This document shows, piece by piece, positions 45,640-52,889 of a stretch of DNA of 64,000 nucleotides (within the stretch, counting starts at the first letter, position 1; each line of letters starts with the position of its first letter). The position numbers and the translations under genes were made by a program. The stretch lies in assembly GCA_026645575.1 (NCBI GenBank), contig JAPKMW010000039.1, forward strand, positions 1 to 64,000, read 5' to 3'. Under the pieces are notes generated by a model that was not told the DNA's origin, did no database searches, and was given only the letters and a program-made list of their open reading frames with translations. Origin of the DNA: Caldilineaceae bacterium (GTDB lineage Bacteria; Chloroflexota; Anaerolineae; Caldilineales; Caldilineaceae).

Positions 45640-45735
45640 CTTTATCACCGCAAAGAACATGAAGATCGCCAAGTTTTTCTCTGCTGTTGCTTTGTGTTCT
45701 CTTTGCGCTCTTTGCGTTCTTTGCGATAACGGTGT
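45640..45735. repeat. Nonad-repeat dyad, CTTTGCGTT words
   Basis: CACCGCAAAGAACATG on the left faces TTTGCGCTC, TTTGCGTTC and TTTGCGATA units of 9 nt on the right, forming an imperfect stem with a T-rich loop between the hydrolase and RidA genes. Confidence 0.6.
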
Positions 45736-45748
45736 TGCGTAACAGAAG

Positions 45749-46591
45749 TTAGCAGTGCTTGTCGAGCCAGTCAACAACCTCGGCCAGGATCTGCTCCTTT
45801 TCTGGCTCGTTGAGAACTTCGTGGTATAACCCTTCGTAGAGCCGCAACGTTTTATCGGTTGAGCCGACGTGGGCGTAAAAGGTTTTGCTGCCTTCGGGGT
45901 TGACCAAGCGATCTGCTGTGCCTTGGAGAATCAGCAGTGGCCAGTGAAAAGCGGCAGCCTGCTTTTGCACCTGTTCAATCGCTTTGACCATTGCCAGGGC
46001 TGTTGCCGCCGGGATCCCTTCGTGATAGATGAGCGGATCGGCTTTGTTCGCCTGGACGATTGCCGGATCGCGCGAAATGCCATCGGTGTCTAATGTCTTC
46101 ATCGGCAAGGTGGGGTACACTTTTGCCAGCACACGCCCAATCGCCACCAGCAGCGGTGAGGCGCCGTCAAGTTTGAGCGCCGGCCCGCTCAGAATCACCC
46201 CGCGCAGATCTGGTGATTGGGTCAAGGTGTGATAGGCGACAATCAAGCCGCCCATGCTGTGGCCCAGGAGAAAGAGCGGCAGATTGGGCGCTTTTTGTCG
46301 CGCCCACGCCAGCAACGCCCCGACATCCTGGCTATGTTCGTCGATCCGGCGCACCAAAATGCGTTTGCCGGGGGAGCGACCATGCCCGCGCAGATCCATC
46401 GTGTGGACGGTGTACCCGTGAGCCGCCAAATACTCGCCGACATGGCGGTAGCGGGCACTATGTTCCGAGATGCCATGCACCAGAACCAGAGTCGCCTTGG
46501 GTTGGCTTGCGCACCAGCTTTGGGTGTAGAGACTCATCCCGTCACTGGTTTTCAGCGTGCCTTGCTGGTGCGTATACAAAGGTGTGGTCAT
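45749..46591 (-). CDS. Alpha/beta hydrolase, monoacylglycerol lipase-like
   Basis: A 280-residue serine hydrolase of the lysophospholipase/monoglyceride lipase type. The oxyanion segment LVHGISEHSARYRHV, the loop MDLRGHGRSPGKR and the nucleophile elbow LGHSMGGLI are clear; Asp is in QGTADRLV and His in YEGLYHEVLN. It has no signal peptide. The transhydrogenase gene ends 7 nt upstream, so they form an operon. Confidence 0.92.
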   Translation of the reverse strand: MTTPLYTHQQGTLKTSDGMSLYTQSWCASQPKATLVLVHGISEHSARYRHVGEYLAAHGYTVHTMDLRGHGRSPGKRILVRRIDEHSQDVGALLAWARQKAPNLPLFLLGHSMGGLIVAYHTLTQSPDLRGVILSGPALKLDGASPLLVAIGRVLAKVYPTLPMKTLDTDGISRDPAIVQANKADPLIYHEGIPAATALAMVKAIEQVQKQAAAFHWPLLILQGTADRLVNPEGSKTFYAHVGSTDKTLRLYEGLYHEVLNEPEKEQILAEVVDWLDKHC

Positions 46592-46598
46592 AGGGGGT

Positions 46599-47876
46599 TC
46601 ACCAACAGGTCATGGAATGGAGGAAGAGTTGGCGCAGATCCGCTGCACTCGCCGGTTTGGGTGACAGTTTGGTGACGCGATGTTGGGGCAGCGTTCCTTC
46701 AACCAGTTTATCGACATCGGCTTCGGTAAACCCAATCGCTTTCAAGCCGTTGGGCATCCCCGTCTTGTGCATAATGTCTACAATTGCCCCGGCTAAGAGA
46801 TTGCCGGCATCTTCCGGCGCGGCGCCACGCGTATCAACACCCATCATCTGCGCCGCTTGCAGGTGAAGCGCCGGATTGGTTGACGCCGTCCAGCGGAAGA
46901 CGGCGGGGGCGTGGAGAATGACCGACATACCGTGGGGGACAATGGGATGGTCGGGGTTGTAGTCGGGCGGCACATAGTCGCGCACCATGCCGGAGACAGG
47001 GTAGGACATGCCGTGGGGCAGATGGACGCCGGCGTTGCCAAAGCCGATGCCGGCATAGGCGGCGGCAAGCAACATCTGGCCGCGTGCTTCGTCATCTTCG
47101 GGGTCGTCAATGGCGCGTACCAAATTAGCCGCAACGGTCTCAATCGCTTTGGTCGCCCAAATGGCGCTGATCGGGTTGGCGCCTTGATAGGCCGGGCGCA
47201 ATTTCGGGTGTTCGGGCGCCGGGCGTTGACTAAAGGGGATGGCCGTCAATGATTCCAATGCATGGCTGAGGACATCGAGCGCGCTACAGGCGGCGACCAT
47301 CTTAGGCAGGGTGCGCGTATTGTCTGGGTCGATAATGCCCATGACCGGACGCAAGGCACGATGGGCAATGCCGGTCTTGGCGTGCATCTCCACTAGATCA
47401 AAGATGGCGACGCCGGTTGTCTCGCTGCCGGTGCCGGCCGTGGTCGGCACGGCGATGAGCGGTTTCAAGCGTCCCGGCACCGGTTGTCCTTTGCCAATGG
47501 GCGGGTTGACATAGGTGAGCAAGTCGGCGGGATAGGTGGCATAGAGATTGGCTGCCTTGGCCGTGTCCATAGCCGAGCCGCCACCGACAGCAACGTAACC
47601 GTCAAAGTTACCGTCGGTGGCAAACTCAATCGCGTCTTTGAACGATTGGTCGGTCGGTTCGACACGGGTGCGGTCATAGAGAACAGCGTCGATGCCCTCG
47701 TTGCGTAAGGCGTCGAGGACGACAGCGACCGGTTCCAGTTTGGCAACGCGCTGGTCTGTCACCACCATAACCCGTTTGGCCCCCAACGCGGCCATGTCAT
47801 TGCCAATTTCACGGGTGACGCCGGGGCCATACTTGATGCTAGAGGTATCCATGGTAAAGGCGGTTTCAAGTTGCAT
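46599..47876 (-). CDS. Hydroxyacid-oxoacid transhydrogenase (iron-containing ADH family)
   Basis: A 425-residue group III iron-dependent dehydrogenase. The match is closest to hydroxyacid-oxoacid transhydrogenase (ADHFE1-like), which couples 4-hydroxybutyrate oxidation to 2-oxoglutarate reduction. Motifs are the NAD-binding GGGSAMDTAKAAN, PTTAGTGSETTG and the metal His cluster in DVLSHALESL and GVHLPHGMSYPVSGMV. The insertion with DYVPPDYNPDHPIVPHGMSV is typical of that subfamily. Metal use and exact substrate are inferred. Confidence 0.9.
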   Translation of the reverse strand: MQLETAFTMDTSSIKYGPGVTREIGNDMAALGAKRVMVVTDQRVAKLEPVAVVLDALRNEGIDAVLYDRTRVEPTDQSFKDAIEFATDGNFDGYVAVGGGSAMDTAKAANLYATYPADLLTYVNPPIGKGQPVPGRLKPLIAVPTTAGTGSETTGVAIFDLVEMHAKTGIAHRALRPVMGIIDPDNTRTLPKMVAACSALDVLSHALESLTAIPFSQRPAPEHPKLRPAYQGANPISAIWATKAIETVAANLVRAIDDPEDDEARGQMLLAAAYAGIGFGNAGVHLPHGMSYPVSGMVRDYVPPDYNPDHPIVPHGMSVILHAPAVFRWTASTNPALHLQAAQMMGVDTRGAAPEDAGNLLAGAIVDIMHKTGMPNGLKAIGFTEADVDKLVEGTLPQHRVTKLSPKPASAADLRQLFLHSMTCW

Positions 47877-47934
47877 AGCTTCTCCCCTCTGTATGTGATG
47901 CTACGGCTTGGGTAGCGATGATGCCGGTTGATCC

Positions 47935-47959
47935 GTCCCGTAGGGACGCCTGAGTTTAA
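47935..47959 (+). repeat. Dispersed GTCCCGTAGGGAC repeat, copy 2
   Basis: GTCCCGTAGGGACGCCTGAG followed by TTTAAG. It lies between the transhydrogenase and LOV-kinase genes and overlaps the kinase stop codon. Confidence 0.75.
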
Positions 47960-49722
47960 GGGTAAGGCAGTGTGATGGTAAAAGTCGTTCCCATACCCAT
48001 CTGGCTCTGAAAACTAATCGTACCGCCTAATTTCTGTGTCACCAAATTATAAACAATGTGGAGACCAAGACCGCTGCCTCCTTGACCGCGCCGGGTGGTG
48101 AAAAAGGGTTCAAAGATTTTATGGTGATGTTCCAGCGGAATCCCGGCGCCATCATCACGGTAGTGGAAAGCTACTTTGTCACCTTGGCGTTGGATGTTCA
48201 TGGTCAAATGGCCAGCGGCGTTGGGTGGGTAGGCATGAATGACCGAATTGAGGACGAGGTTCGTTACAATCTGGGCCAGCGCCCCCGGATAACTGGACAA
48301 TGTCACCTCATCACCGCTGATTGTTATTGTCAATTGGGTCTGTTTTAACGCCGGACGCAGGTTGTTGACCACCTCGCCGATATATGTTTTGAGATCAATC
48401 GTGCGCGGGGCCTCACTCGACTGATCGACCGCCACTTGCTTAAAACTTTGGATGAGTTCGGCGGCGCGCTGCAAGTTATTGGCAATGAGCTTGCCGCTTT
48501 CGGTGAGCAGTTGCAAAAATTCTTCAAAATCCGCCCGTTTCATCTGCCCGCTCTGATAAAGCTGTTGAACCTCCTGCGTGCGATCTTCCCAAACCGAAGT
48601 AGCGGTAATCGCAATGCCGACCGGTGTGTTAATCTCATGCGCCAACCCGGCCATTAATCGGCCTAAGGAAGCCATCTTTTCGGCGGCCAGCAATTGCGTC
48701 TGGGTCTGTTGCAACTCTTCCAAGGCCCGGCGCAGAGCATTGTTCTGCTGGCGGTTCTCATCCAACGCAGCTTGGGTCTGAGCAAAGAGCCGTCGGTTTT
48801 GGATGGTGGAAGCAAGCAAATTAGCAATCTGGGCAAGCAATTGCTCATCACGCTGGGTGAATGGATTGGCTTGCAAGGAGGCTACATTCAAGGTGCCGAT
48901 GGTGGTACTGCCAGTAATCAACGGTGCGTTCATGCGTGCGCGCATTCCGCCAATCGATGGTTCATAGCTGTCGGTTTGGCTAAAGAGTTGTTGGCTTTGG
49001 ATAGCGCGTTCAATATCTGTTCCCGGCAATGGCACGCGAACCCCTTGTGGCATGACGCCGGCTACCCCCTGCAAGGCAATGATTTCAAATTGCCGGTTAT
49101 CATCCACCAGGAGAGCAATGCTGATCCGGTCGGCCTGGATAATCTGGGGCGTATAGTGGGCAGCAATCTGGTACACTTCTTGCTCGCTCCTGGCGCCATT
49201 GAGTTGGCGACTCATCTCATTGAGCAGACTAACGCTCTGCGCCTGGCGCATCGCCTCCTGGGTGGCCTGCTTTTCGGCCTGCACCAACCGCCGGCTCCGT
49301 TCGACAATCTCAGAAATGTCATGCTGTACACCGACATAATGGGTCAGGACACCCTGTTCATCCAGGAGCGGGTAGAGGGTAAGTTCATTCCAAAAGGGAA
49401 CGCCATCTTTGCGGTAATTGCGCAGGATCACCGTGCACGTTTCGCTGTTGGCCAGCGTCTTACGCACAATTGGCAAGGCGTCTTGTTGCTGTTCGACGCC
49501 TTGGAGAAAGCGACAATTCCGCCCAATGACCTCTGGGGCTGTGTAGCCGGTCACCTGTTCAAAGCCACGGTTGACATAGACCAACGGCTGATCGGGCCGG
49601 CGCATATCACTGATGCTGATGCCGGTGGGGATCACGCCGACAGCCGATTCGATCAGCGCAGAAAGTGAACCGGATTGGTCAAGCAGTTTGGCGAAACGAT
49701 CAGGCGGTAAGGCGTCGCCCAT
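47956..49722 (-). CDS. LOV-GAF histidine kinase (blue-light receptor)
   Basis: 588 residues. Residues about 30-138 form a LOV domain with all flavin contacts: GRNCRFLQ with adduct Cys70, Asn102 in NYRKDG, Asn112 in FWNEL and Gln133 in VGVQ. A GAF domain (about 165-310), a coiled linker, a HisKA-like segment with GLAHEINTP (His362) and a HATPase_c domain (NLVLNSVIHA, DDGAGI, GSGLGLHIV) follow. It should form a flavin-cysteinyl adduct under blue light and change kinase activity. I start at 49722, with AAGGGGG 8 nt upstream. It overlaps the Gfo/Idh gene end by 23 nt. No cognate regulator is adjacent. Confidence 0.92.
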   Translation of the reverse strand: MGDALPPDRFAKLLDQSGSLSALIESAVGVIPTGISISDMRRPDQPLVYVNRGFEQVTGYTAPEVIGRNCRFLQGVEQQQDALPIVRKTLANSETCTVILRNYRKDGVPFWNELTLYPLLDEQGVLTHYVGVQHDISEIVERSRRLVQAEKQATQEAMRQAQSVSLLNEMSRQLNGARSEQEVYQIAAHYTPQIIQADRISIALLVDDNRQFEIIALQGVAGVMPQGVRVPLPGTDIERAIQSQQLFSQTDSYEPSIGGMRARMNAPLITGSTTIGTLNVASLQANPFTQRDEQLLAQIANLLASTIQNRRLFAQTQAALDENRQQNNALRRALEELQQTQTQLLAAEKMASLGRLMAGLAHEINTPVGIAITATSVWEDRTQEVQQLYQSGQMKRADFEEFLQLLTESGKLIANNLQRAAELIQSFKQVAVDQSSEAPRTIDLKTYIGEVVNNLRPALKQTQLTITISGDEVTLSSYPGALAQIVTNLVLNSVIHAYPPNAAGHLTMNIQRQGDKVAFHYRDDGAGIPLEHHHKIFEPFFTTRRGQGGSGLGLHIVYNLVTQKLGGTISFQSQMGMGTTFTITLPYP

Positions 49723-50767
49723 CGCGACCACCCCCTTGCCCGGAATAGGGTTTGCCGGGTTCCCAAGCGGAGGCAGGAGGTGGGACAAACTTGGCTAAGG
49801 GCAACGAAACCAGACACCGATGCTGGTTGGAGAGATAAGCCGCTTCACACAATTCTAACGCGGCTAACGAGGCCGACGGCCAGGTATAATCAGGCGCTTG
49901 CTTGTCGATCTGATCAGCCAACAGTTCTAAATACTTTTGATGAGCCGAACGTGGTCCCGGATCTACCTCAATGGTTTGGCCGTGGGGAAATTCAGCATTA
50001 CAGATACGATAGCGCGACTTCCAGGCATAAAAGTCGATCGTTCCTTGCGTGCCCACCAGCCGAAACAGAATGCTTTCGCCTGGTTCGCTGCTCTTCACAA
50101 AGTCGCCAGTGTTCATCACAACGCGCAAGCCACTCTGCATCTGTATATAGGTGACAGCCTGCGTTTCCACCTGCATCCCGTCGCGGTAGGTGCGCGTGCT
50201 AGCGTCACAAGTCGCCAACACAAAATCGACCGGCATCTGCTGCGTCAGGACGACGACAAAGTTGAGCCAGTGAATGCCGGCGTTGATAATATCCCAACCG
50301 CCGCACTGAATTTCGATCAGCTTCAACTCGCCAATCTCACCGCCCTGCACTCGCGCCATAAGCTGGCGCACATGTTCGGCCACCAGCAAGCCATGCGGCG
50401 TGACCATCGGCAACCCTTTGGCGCGCACCGCGTCAAGCAGGGTGCGGCCATCGGCGGTATTGTCGGCCAATGGTTTCTCGACCAGGATACCTTTTAATGG
50501 CAAAGCAAGCGCATCGCGCGTCACTTCCAAATGGGTTGGCGGCCAGGTGGAGACACAGACAACATCGACCGGCATAGCAGCGAAGAGTTCCTGATGGGTG
50601 GCAAAGGTGCGCACGCCAGGGTAAAGCGCTTCGATTTCCAGCCGCGCCTCTGTCCGCCAGTCAGCCACAGCCACTAATTGGAAGCGGTCGGAGGCCGCTG
50701 CCCCTTTCATACTCAATTTGCCGCCACTACCGGCGCCGATGACAGCGACTGTATACGTCTTCGCCAT
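49700..50767 (-). CDS. Gfo/Idh/MocA family oxidoreductase (second)
   Basis: A 355-residue NAD(P)-dependent oxidoreductase with Rossmann start VAVIGAGSGGKLS and catalytic motif ILVEKPLADNTADG. The C-terminal domain ends with an unusual Gly/Arg-rich tail (YSGQGGGRDGRRL) that is read through the start of the LOV kinase gene. GAGG precedes the ATG. The HAD-family gene lies 24 nt upstream, suggesting a metabolic operon. The substrate is probably a sugar or inositol derivative. Confidence 0.9.
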   Translation of the reverse strand: MAKTYTVAVIGAGSGGKLSMKGAAASDRFQLVAVADWRTEARLEIEALYPGVRTFATHQELFAAMPVDVVCVSTWPPTHLEVTRDALALPLKGILVEKPLADNTADGRTLLDAVRAKGLPMVTPHGLLVAEHVRQLMARVQGGEIGELKLIEIQCGGWDIINAGIHWLNFVVVLTQQMPVDFVLATCDASTRTYRDGMQVETQAVTYIQMQSGLRVVMNTGDFVKSSEPGESILFRLVGTQGTIDFYAWKSRYRICNAEFPHGQTIEVDPGPRSAHQKYLELLADQIDKQAPDYTWPSASLAALELCEAAYLSNQHRCLVSLPLAKFVPPPASAWEPGKPYSGQGGGRDGRRLTA

Positions 50768-50791
50768 ACAATTGACCTCACCTTACTTTGG

Positions 50792-51487
50792 CTAGAGGAG
50801 TGTATCCGCTAGTTGCGTAAAATCTGCCACAATCTGATCCGGTTGGCAAGGGTGATCCTCCACCGGCAACCCATAGCGATTGACATAGATCGCTCGGTAG
50901 CCACACGCGCGTGCGCCCACGGCGTCAAACGCGTTCGATGACACCATCAGGCATTGATTCACTTCCAGGCCCAGGTGTAAGGCCGCCCCGCGATAGACCG
51001 CCGGGTGCGGCTTGAAGGCCCCCACTTGATTGACCGAGAAGATCGCATCAAACCGCCAGCGGATGCGGTTATCGGCCAGGTGTTGGAGGAAATTCGGCTC
51101 GCCATTGGAGAGGGCGACCAGTTTGTAGCGCCCCCGCAACCGTTCCAGCGCCGGCAGCACATCGGGGAAAGGCGAGAGTTGCTGCCAGTTGAGCATAAAT
51201 ATGGCAACTTCGTCCGCCGTGGCGTCGATCTGGTTGCGCCGCAGCGTGTAAACAAAGGCCCGGCGCGCCGTCTCCAGATAGCCACTGTGGCCAAGCATCA
51301 TGAGCGTGTCTTGATATTGTTCGATGCGTTGCCGGTCGCGCCACTGCGCCCAAAAGCTGTCAGCGCTAATGGACGCGCCTTTGGCTTGCAAAAAGGGAAC
51401 CAGCGGCGGCGTCAGGCTACCGCCCAGGTCGAGAATCGTACCGAAGAGGTCGAAGGTCAAGGCTTGTACATCTGCATAATTGGACAT
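50792..51487 (-). CDS. HAD-superfamily hydrolase, haloacid dehalogenase type II-like
   Basis: 231 residues. Motif I is TFDLFGTILD (nucleophile Asp13), motif II VALSNGE, motif III near KPHPAVY and motif IV in VSSNAFDAVGARACG. The DLFGT form and VSSNAFD match L-2-haloacid dehalogenases, though many such proteins are phosphatases. GAGGC precedes the ATG. The nuclease remnant gene ends 8 nt upstream. Confidence 0.9.
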   Translation of the reverse strand: MSNYADVQALTFDLFGTILDLGGSLTPPLVPFLQAKGASISADSFWAQWRDRQRIEQYQDTLMMLGHSGYLETARRAFVYTLRRNQIDATADEVAIFMLNWQQLSPFPDVLPALERLRGRYKLVALSNGEPNFLQHLADNRIRWRFDAIFSVNQVGAFKPHPAVYRGAALHLGLEVNQCLMVSSNAFDAVGARACGYRAIYVNRYGLPVEDHPCQPDQIVADFTQLADTLL

Positions 51488-51495
51488 AAGTTGCC

Positions 51496-51837
51496 TCAGT
51501 TTTGATGGGCGCCACCATTCGTGGTCGGGGGATCAGGAAAGCGGATTTCCTCAAGCCGCGTGGCCGTCAACAGTTGTTGGCTCAGGTCGGCAAAGATAGC
51601 GGTGTCGTCGATAGCATTGAGCCGGTCAACAATGGTCTGCGGCAACGGGCCAAACTTACTGGACAACATGAGTAGCACCAAGGTGCGCATCCCCTCTTGT
51701 TGCCCCTGTTGATGCCCTTGCTGCTGTCCCTTTGCCAGAATTTTATCCATCCATGTCTCTTCGATCACTTGTAACGCTTGCATAATCTCCTCCCGTGCAT
51801 CAAACACTTCCTGCTGCGGCAGGTATTCGTTTGTCAA
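51496..51837 (-). CDS. C-terminal remnant of an Rpn/PD-(D/E)XK nuclease-family protein
   Basis: A 113-residue frame (95 if begun at ATG 51783, which has GGAGG 5 nt upstream). The Gln/Gly-rich hinge KGQQQGHQQGQQEG and the following helical end (LLMLSSKFGPLPQTIVDRLN) are typical of the C-terminus of Rpn-type transposase-nuclease proteins with a DUF4351-like tail. The N-terminal nuclease is missing, so this is a truncated gene, perhaps still translated. Confidence 0.65.
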   Translation of the reverse strand: MTNEYLPQQEVFDAREEIMQALQVIEETWMDKILAKGQQQGHQQGQQEGMRTLVLLMLSSKFGPLPQTIVDRLNAIDDTAIFADLSQQLLTATRLEEIRFPDPPTTNGGAHQN

Positions 51838-51880
51838 CTAGATTTTCATGGGTCGGTATGACAATCTGTACGGATTATCT

Positions 51881-51957
51881 TGTCCCGTAGGGACGGCTGA
51901 GTTTAGAGAAGGGTAAGATTATAACCTTTATCCTAAACTCAATTGTCCCTATGGGAC
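51881..51957. repeat. Inverted pair of the GTCCCGTAGGGAC repeat
   Basis: Copies 3 (plus, 51881-51905) and 4 (minus, 51934-51957) face each other and form a long hairpin with TGAGTTTA/TAAACTCA inside. It sits between the NHL-repeat gene and the nuclease remnant and could terminate the former. Confidence 0.8.
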
Positions 51958-52008
51958 AAAACTACCGCATCAGCGCACCCAAATCCATCAAAATTTAGCT
52001 CACAAATT

Positions 52009-52872
52009 TTACACTCGCACAAATTTTTGTAAGCGGGCGTTCGCTTGTACTTCACCAACATAGAGATCGCCACGGGAATCGGTCCAAATGCCGTGCGGGC
52101 AAGCAATGAACTCGCCCGGTTTTTCGCTCTTCACCCGGCCACCCCATTGGCTAAGAAGTTCACCGTTCAGTGAATAAATGCTCACCTGTTGATCCAACTC
52201 GGCAATGTAGATCACATCATCAATGGGGTCAAAGTGAATCGTATCGGGGTGGTAGAGACCCGTCCACTCGCTCAGGAAGTTGCCGTCGGTGTCAAAGTGT
52301 TGGATGCGGTTGTTGGTGCGGTCGCAGACCCAGAGGCGATCCTGCTTGTCGATGCGCACACAGTGGGACAACTGGAACTGACCGGGGCCATCGCCCCAAC
52401 TGCCCCACGATTTGAGCAATTGCCCGTCTTGCGTGTACTTGTGGACACGGGCATTGCCATAGCCGTCGGTAATAAAGAGCGTGCCATCTGACGCAATCGC
52501 CAGATCGGTGGGCAGGCGGAAGGGGTCGCCGTCGTTGGCGCCTTGCACATCGGGTGTGCCGATGGTCAAGACGAGTTCACCTTTGTTGTTGAACTTGCGC
52601 ACACAGTGGGTTTCCCGCTCGGTACACCAGACATTGTCATCTTTGTCAATAAAGATGCCGTGAGCGTCTTTCAACACATCTTCGCCCCACGAGTCGAGAA
52701 AGTTGCCGTCTCGGTCAAAGATCACTAGCGGGTGTTGGCTGCGCGAGTAGACATAGACATTGTCCTGCGAATCACACGCCACGGCGGGAATCCAGCCCCA
52801 TTCCCAGCCGCTGGGCAGCTTGCCCCAACCGGGTTGTACCTCATAGGTGTATTTGCCTGAGCCGAATGCCAT
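52009..52872 (-). CDS. NHL-repeat beta-propeller protein
   Basis: A 287-residue six-bladed propeller with repeating blades such as GIFIDKDDNVWCTERE, DLAIASDGTLFITDGYGNARV and CVRIDKQDRLWVCDRTNNRI. It resembles peptidylglycine-amidating-lyase-like and SMP-30-like bacterial proteins, and has no signal peptide. AAGGAG precedes the ATG. It lies only 17 nt after the CHAT gene in the same direction, so CHAT transcripts may run into it, but composition suggests it belongs to the host background. Confidence 0.88.
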   Translation of the reverse strand: MAFGSGKYTYEVQPGWGKLPSGWEWGWIPAVACDSQDNVYVYSRSQHPLVIFDRDGNFLDSWGEDVLKDAHGIFIDKDDNVWCTERETHCVRKFNNKGELVLTIGTPDVQGANDGDPFRLPTDLAIASDGTLFITDGYGNARVHKYTQDGQLLKSWGSWGDGPGQFQLSHCVRIDKQDRLWVCDRTNNRIQHFDTDGNFLSEWTGLYHPDTIHFDPIDDVIYIAELDQQVSIYSLNGELLSQWGGRVKSEKPGEFIACPHGIWTDSRGDLYVGEVQANARLQKFVRV

Positions 52873-52889
52873 TGATTTGCTCCTTAAAT

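Noticed and set aside
48694..49668. Open frame of 324 codons opposite the LOV kinase
   Set aside because: Antisense shadow; the LOV and GAF motifs on the minus strand leave no doubt about the coding strand.
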